Below, piece by piece: positions 5,135 through 8,656 of a stretch of 8,656 bases of DNA. The DNA is from Phycisphaerales bacterium. Lineage in GTDB: Bacteria; Planctomycetota; Phycisphaerae; Phycisphaerales; UBA1924. Position 1 is the first letter of the stretch. The number at the start of each line of letters is the position of its first letter. The stretch lies in the NCBI GenBank assembly GCA_029212425.1, contig JARGNC010000110.1, positions 1 through 8,656 on the forward strand, read 5' to 3'. The translations under genes and the position numbers were made by a program. The notes beneath the pieces are model-generated. The model made no database searches. It was given only the letters and a program-made list of their open reading frames with translations, and was not told the DNA's origin.

Positions 5135-6835
5135 ATGCAGACCCCCACAACCGCATCCAATCCAACCCTGAAATCCGGCAAAGCGGAGATCATTGTTGAG
5201 CCACAGCCATCAGGGACGCGGGCCGCGATGCCTACGAGTGAGGACATGTTCTTGTCACCTCGCGTGATGGATGCTGGGACCTTCGCTCGCTATTCGGAGA
5301 TGCTCAAGTCAATCATCGCGCAAGCAACCTCGCAGGGGAGGACGCTCGAAGATTTCTCAGCGGACGCGGAGGAGATGATCCGACGCGCTGGTGAATCCAG
5401 CACGACCCTCGACAAACGATTGCAAGCGGGTATCCGAATGATGCGGATGATCGATGAGCGTGTTGATCGCACAGATGAAGCACTCGACAAAGTCCGTGAC
5501 CTGCTCCCAAGCGCGGACACGATGCGCCGTCAAGCCGAGACGATGATGAACACGGTGCTCGACAGCGCCCAGATTCAGCTCGACGACATGGTCAAGGATG
5601 CGGAGATCCGAGCACAAGCCGCGGAACACCGAGCGCGTGTCGCGATGCAGCGTGCGGATGAACAGACCAAAAAGCTAGATGCGATCAATGCGGATCTTGA
5701 TATGCGGATGAGCGCGATCGAGGAGCGGATGCGCGAAGCCGAGGAACACGGAGGGCAAACCATCGGGATCATCGATCGTCGATTGGTGTCCTTCCAAGAG
5801 AACATCAACGATCAGATTGAGCGTGTCGTCGAACAAGCGATGATGACCACCGCGACGATCGAGGAACGCGTTGAGAATGCGAGCACGCTCACTGATCAGC
5901 GTGTCCAATCGCTCAGCGAGTCCATTGAGCCTGTCAAAGCTGCGGCGGAACAAGCGATGCGTGCGCTGGGAATCGATCCAGAAAACCCTCGTTTTGAAGA
6001 CTCTCCGCTCTCTCGCATCGAATCCCTCGTCGAGCGTGGAGAGTCGCACATCTCGGGAGTTGATCGTGTTTTGCGTCAGCTCAGCGAACTCCAGAATCAA
6101 GCGGAAGGTGTCAAAGGCGAGTTTGGCGTTTGGCTGATTGACTCTGCTGAAAAACTCGATGAACTCGAAGCACGGAAAGATCTGCTCCAAGGACCGATCC
6201 ACGATGCGGCGGTCCGAATCGGAGAGATCAGTCCCGATCTCGAAGACAAAATCGAACTCGCATCCAACAAACTCGAGCACCTCAGCTCGCAATCGGGGGA
6301 ACTCAAAGAATCGATCAACATGTCTTCCGCGCTCGCAGAGAAAGCAACAGACAAGCTCACCAACCAAGCATCACAACTCCAGGCACTCCTCGATGGATCG
6401 CTCCATCGGTTGACCCAACGCGTCGAACAAGCGGGGGTTTGGCTGGGATCTCTGATCACGCGTGCAGAGCAAGTGGGTCGTGATCTGGGAGCGGATCCGA
6501 GCGCATCGGTAGCTGAGGTTCTCAAGAGTGTTGAGGAAGTGCAATCGAAAGTCCTTGAGCTCAATGCGCCATCGACTCGAACCGCAGAAGCACAAGCTGA
6601 ACCACAAGCAGAATCGCAGACTGGGTCACAGACTGGGTCACAAACCACCTCGCACTCTTCACAACTTACAACTCCGAGCACAGAGTCTTCCGCTCAGACC
6701 GAGATCAAGCACCCTGCTGGTCCATCTCCGATTGTCTCAAAGATGATCCCTCAGAGACTCCCGATCGATTCGATCTCGTTCGACGGCTCCAAGGTCGTGA
6801 TCGAGTATGATGACGGGACACAAGGGGCAGATTGA
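5135..6835 (+). CDS. Large helical, probably coiled-coil protein of unknown function
   Basis: The product is 566 residues and I do not recognise a named family. There is no signal peptide and no membrane segment, so it is probably cytoplasmic. Residues 1-45 are polar and likely disordered. About 47-275 is almost continuous charged amphipathic helix with many Met, Glu, Arg, Gln and Ala (for example RMMRMIDERVDRTDEALDKV). A break at GIDPENPRFEDSP (279-291) precedes a second helical block to about 475. A Gln/Ser/Thr/Glu-rich linker (480-530) follows, then a compact tail, IVSKMIPQRLPIDSISFDG...VVIEYDDG (533-561), which looks like a short beta hairpin and may be a docking motif. No Walker motif, zinc site or HAMP/MCP signalling tip is visible. 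ATG 5135 is chosen over GTG 5096 because GAGGA lies six bases upstream and the earlier stretch is not protein-like. The helices suggest a scaffold or a filament-, membrane- or DNA-associated structural role, but that is a guess. It is followed by a long gap and then a secretin gene. Confidence 0.88.
   Translation: MQTPTTASNPTLKSGKAEIIVEPQPSGTRAAMPTSEDMFLSPRVMDAGTFARYSEMLKSIIAQATSQGRTLEDFSADAEEMIRRAGESSTTLDKRLQAGIRMMRMIDERVDRTDEALDKVRDLLPSADTMRRQAETMMNTVLDSAQIQLDDMVKDAEIRAQAAEHRARVAMQRADEQTKKLDAINADLDMRMSAIEERMREAEEHGGQTIGIIDRRLVSFQENINDQIERVVEQAMMTTATIEERVENASTLTDQRVQSLSESIEPVKAAAEQAMRALGIDPENPRFEDSPLSRIESLVERGESHISGVDRVLRQLSELQNQAEGVKGEFGVWLIDSAEKLDELEARKDLLQGPIHDAAVRIGEISPDLEDKIELASNKLEHLSSQSGELKESINMSSALAEKATDKLTNQASQLQALLDGSLHRLTQRVEQAGVWLGSLITRAEQVGRDLGADPSASVAEVLKSVEEVQSKVLELNAPSTRTAEAQAEPQAESQTGSQTGSQTTSHSSQLTTPSTESSAQTEIKHPAGPSPIVSKMIPQRLPIDSISFDGSKVVIEYDDGTQGAD
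6617..6640 (+). repeat. 12-bp tandem duplication in the linker of the coiled-coil gene
   Basis: CAGACTGGGTCA is repeated exactly at 6617-6628 and 6629-6640. In frame it encodes repeated Ser-Gln-Thr-Gly in the Gln/Ser/Thr-rich linker. It keeps the frame and probably arose by slippage; such a site could vary in copy number between strains. Confidence 0.9.
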
Positions 6836-7094
6836 GAGAGGATATTCTCGGATCTGAATCCGTTGCGTCTGTGTTTCGACGATTTTGTGCAATTGATGCC
6901 GGATCAAGCAATCAGGTGCTCCTGCGGTCGTTGAACTGAGTGGTCAGAGATGACCCCGAAGCCCCGCTGTCCTGTATGACCATAAACCATTGATACATAT
7001 GATCTTTCAAGACCCAGCAGCTTCGATCTCCGACAGGGCATCGGACCTGGATTCAGATCTTTGTCCGGATCTGGGTGGTAAAGAATGCACAGTT

Positions 7095-7125
7095 TGCCGT
7101 GACAGCCCAGATCAAACTCACGGCA
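7095..7125. repeat. 8-bp inverted repeat upstream of the secretin gene
   Basis: TGCCGTGA (7095-7102) and TCACGGCA (7118-7125) are exact complements separated by 15 nt; the arm centres are 23 bp apart, about two helical turns. It lies about 30 bp upstream of the TATAAA box at 7152. It could be an operator for a dimeric regulator or simply an RNA stem. Confidence 0.5.
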
Positions 7126-7151
7126 CACCACGACGCGCTCCGAAAAGAGTG

Positions 7152-7157
7152 TATAAA
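7152..7157 (+). promoter_or_regulatory. Possible -10 box for the secretin gene
   Basis: TATAAA (7152-7157) matches five of six bases of the -10 consensus and lies 107 bp before the GTG at 7265. No recognisable -35 hexamer is found 16 to 18 bp upstream. If real, this promoter may need an activator, and the 8-bp dyad at 7095-7125 is in a suitable place for one. Confidence 0.25.
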
Positions 7158-7264
7158 GCGGCGATTTTCGTCGGCGTGTCTAGGATCCATCCCGGATTAG
7201 ATTCCGAGTCGGATTCACCCAACGGACACAACAACGAATCCGAGATTCGAATGGAGTACGGCCT

Positions 7265-8656
7265 GTGATTGAGCTACGAGACATGATCCGAAACACCGCG
7301 CAAGCGATGCTCCTGACAGGGCTCCTGTGCTCATCAGCCGCGCTCGCACAAGACGCGAATGAGCCGGCGACCGAACCCACGCAGGAAGAAGTCGAAGCAC
7401 TCATGGACTGGGGTAACGAGCAAGCAAAGCCAGCTGAGAATACCCAGCAACCGACCAACACGCGGAACACGCTCCGTTCATTCAACAACAATCGGAAGCC
7501 TGCTGCTACTGAACCAACAGTATCCTTCGGTGCTTTTTCTGAGCCGATGGAACTCACCACGCTGATTGATTATGTCGGAACGGCGCTCGACATCAACATC
7601 GTGATCAAGGGACAACCAGCGGGCGAGATCATGTTCCACGCTCCGCTGAGCGTTCCCAAGAGTGATCTGATCGAGCTGCTCGATGTGATGCTCGAGCAAT
7701 ATTCCTTCACCATCTCGCACGAACCGGTGCCTGATTTTTGGATTGTCCAACCAATCACGGATATCCGTGCTGGCAATCCTGGATCGAAGCGTTCAAGCAC
7801 GGAGATCATCCCGACTCCGAACATCAAACCATCGTTGATTGTTCCCGCGCTCAGTTCGTTGCTTGGAACAGCAGCCAATACCGCGCCGGGATCCAAAGGC
7901 GGACCGCTCCAGCCGATCGATGAACTCGGTGTGTTGATTGTCAATGCGCCGCCTCGCGATATCCAGCGTGTGAAGACGCTCGTCGCTCAGCTCCTCAAGA
8001 TCGACGACGACCAACGATACATCCGCTTTGAGCTCGAACATCTCGCCGCTCCTGCGGCACTCGAACGCGCTGTCGGATTGGTCGGCGGGAATAGCTCTGG
8101 ACAAAGCCGCGTCGTACAAAATCAGGGCGGGAACCCCGGAACTATCGGGATGACCTCCGCCTCGCTCTCGAATATGGCAGACCGGATCACCACCGATCCG
8201 CAGGGCAACGCGTTGATCTTCAAAGGCACCGATGCTGAAATTGCTCGCGTGCAATCGGTCCTTGATGTGATCGATGTCCCCAACACACTCGAACCAAAGA
8301 ACTACTTCGCTGGATCATCCGCGGCTCAGATCGCGGACATCGCAAAGAGCCGAGGATTGGGAGAGGTCATCTCCATCTCAGATGAATCGACGAACCCGTT
8401 CGGACAAGGCAACATCCGTATCAACAACCAGAACGGATTCCAGTCCCAGCAAGGCGACAATAACATCGGTGGTCCCGTCATGGTGGTCGACACCACACGC
8501 GGCAACATCATCTACTACGGCACAGCTGCACAGCAACAACAACTCAGCGATCTGATGGCTGAACTCGGAACCGAAGACGAACGCGTCGTCATTAAGGACT
8601 ATGTCCTCAACCACTCCGACGCGGAAGTCGTTGCGGAACTCATGACCGCGATCATC
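7265..8656 (+). CDS. gspD: Secretin (GspD-like outer-membrane channel of a type II secretion system), N-terminal part, cut by the window end
   Basis: The frame is open from GTG 7265 to the last base (464 codons). It starts with a signal peptide: a hydrophobic stretch AMLLTGLLCSSAALA followed by QD, a normal signal peptidase I site (ALA before Q, residue 29). The one Cys does not sit in a lipobox. After a polar linker (30-84) come periplasmic secretin modules: an N0-like domain (about 85-165, VSFGAFSEPMELTTLIDYVG), then N1-type repeats at about 180-250, 251-340 and 345-435, each with a conserved D..G/N..I/LI/V strand and a following helix (DELGVLIVNAPPRDIQRVKTL; DPQGNALIFKGTDAEIARVQ; DTTRGNIIYYGTAAQQQQL). 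A further one begins near 440. Gly/Asn/Gln/Ser-rich loops interrupt the repeats. The membrane pore domain lies beyond the window, so GspD versus PilQ or another secretin is not proven. GTG 7265 has GGAG eight bases upstream; ATG 7283 is the alternative start. Confidence 0.85.
   Translation, partial: MIELRDMIRNTAQAMLLTGLLCSSAALAQDANEPATEPTQEEVEALMDWGNEQAKPAENTQQPTNTRNTLRSFNNNRKPAATEPTVSFGAFSEPMELTTLIDYVGTALDINIVIKGQPAGEIMFHAPLSVPKSDLIELLDVMLEQYSFTISHEPVPDFWIVQPITDIRAGNPGSKRSSTEIIPTPNIKPSLIVPALSSLLGTAANTAPGSKGGPLQPIDELGVLIVNAPPRDIQRVKTLVAQLLKIDDDQRYIRFELEHLAAPAALERAVGLVGGNSSGQSRVVQNQGGNPGTIGMTSASLSNMADRITTDPQGNALIFKGTDAEIARVQSVLDVIDVPNTLEPKNYFAGSSAAQIADIAKSRGLGEVISISDESTNPFGQGNIRINNQNGFQSQQGDNNIGGPVMVVDTTRGNIIYYGTAAQQQQLSDLMAELGTEDERVVIKDYVLNHSDAEVVAELMTAII

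Larger units (their letters stand above)
6836..7264. other. 429-bp gap rich in inverted repeats, no firm gene
   Basis: Several dyads are visible: CGGAT/ATCCG (6849-6853 with 6858-6862); CAGATC/GATCTG (7054-7059 with 7068-7073, extendable to nine pairs with two wobbles), which competes with CGGAC/GTCCG (7042-7046 with 7063-7067); TGCCGTGA/TCACGGCA (7095-7102 with 7118-7125); and TCGGATTC/GAATCCGA (7209-7216 with 7236-7243), which competes with CGAATC/GATTCG (7235-7240 with 7244-7249). None is followed by a T-run, so I cannot name a terminator for the coiled-coil gene. A TATAAA box at 7152-7157 could be the -10 of the secretin promoter, but no good -35 precedes it. A 92-codon frame (6990-7268, or from ATG 6999) ends overlapping the secretin start by GTGA; it lacks a ribosome binding site and is not convincing as a gene. 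No tRNA or known riboswitch was recognised. Confidence 0.5.

Noticed and set aside
5675..6367. 230-codon leftward open frame antisense to the coiled-coil gene
   Set aside because: Rich in Arg, Phe and Asp with no recognisable motif; the rightward frame has a strong ribosome binding site and continuous amphipathic helices.
6849..6862. Terminator of the coiled-coil gene
   Set aside because: The stem is only five pairs and no T-run follows.
7265..7360. Secretin precursor as a lipoprotein
   Set aside because: The only Cys near the N-terminus is preceded by GLL, which does not fit a lipobox, and a good signal peptidase I site (ALA before QD) follows.

Overview
The window looks like chromosomal DNA of a planctomycete, most probably from the class Phycisphaerae. 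The main clue is the first gene, whose product ends in a PAPGA-type PEP-CTERM-like tail (VPAPGALAMLGLGG...RRRR) that is typical of that lineage. The other genes (a complex I subunit, a YihY/BrkB membrane protein, an RluB-type pseudouridine synthase, a long helical protein and a secretin with many N-domains) fit a Gram-negative-type cell envelope. Base composition is moderate. I see no transposase, integrase, CRISPR array, tRNA or rRNA.

Layout: (1) 1-1026, rightward: a dyad at the window edge, a probable sigma70-type promoter, a long leader, a small secreted or surface-anchored protein (285-884) and a strong intrinsic terminator (991-1026). (2) 1079-4978, leftward: rluB (4978-3920), a YihY/BrkB-family membrane protein (3764-2385), a tandem ACT-domain protein (2251-1784) and nuoB (1702-1142), closed by its own intrinsic terminator (1105-1079). 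The first region and nuoB therefore converge on two back-to-back terminators. (3) A divergent intergenic region (4979-5134), then a rightward 566-residue helical/coiled-coil protein of unknown function (5135-6835). (4) A 429-bp gap rich in inverted repeats (6836-7264). (5) The first 464 codons of a secretin of the GspD type (7265 to the window end), which has no stop in the window and is cut off before the pore domain.

Functionally the leftward cluster is mostly housekeeping: rRNA modification, a membrane protein, a small-molecule-sensing ACT protein and the N2-cluster subunit of respiratory complex I. nuoB has no other nuo gene beside it. The rightward half is about the envelope: a secretin start, and upstream of it a soluble helical protein with no signal peptide or membrane segment. 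A link between those two is only suggested by proximity.

I found no convincing new multi-gene system. The points most worth checking are: the unrecognised helical protein with its distinctive C-terminal tail; the secretin's apparent extra N-domain; the open reading frame that continues upstream of the YihY-family ATG through an in-frame DSAP repeat to a possible CTG start; the possible near-leaderless promoter of rluB; and the overlapping hairpins in front of the secretin start.
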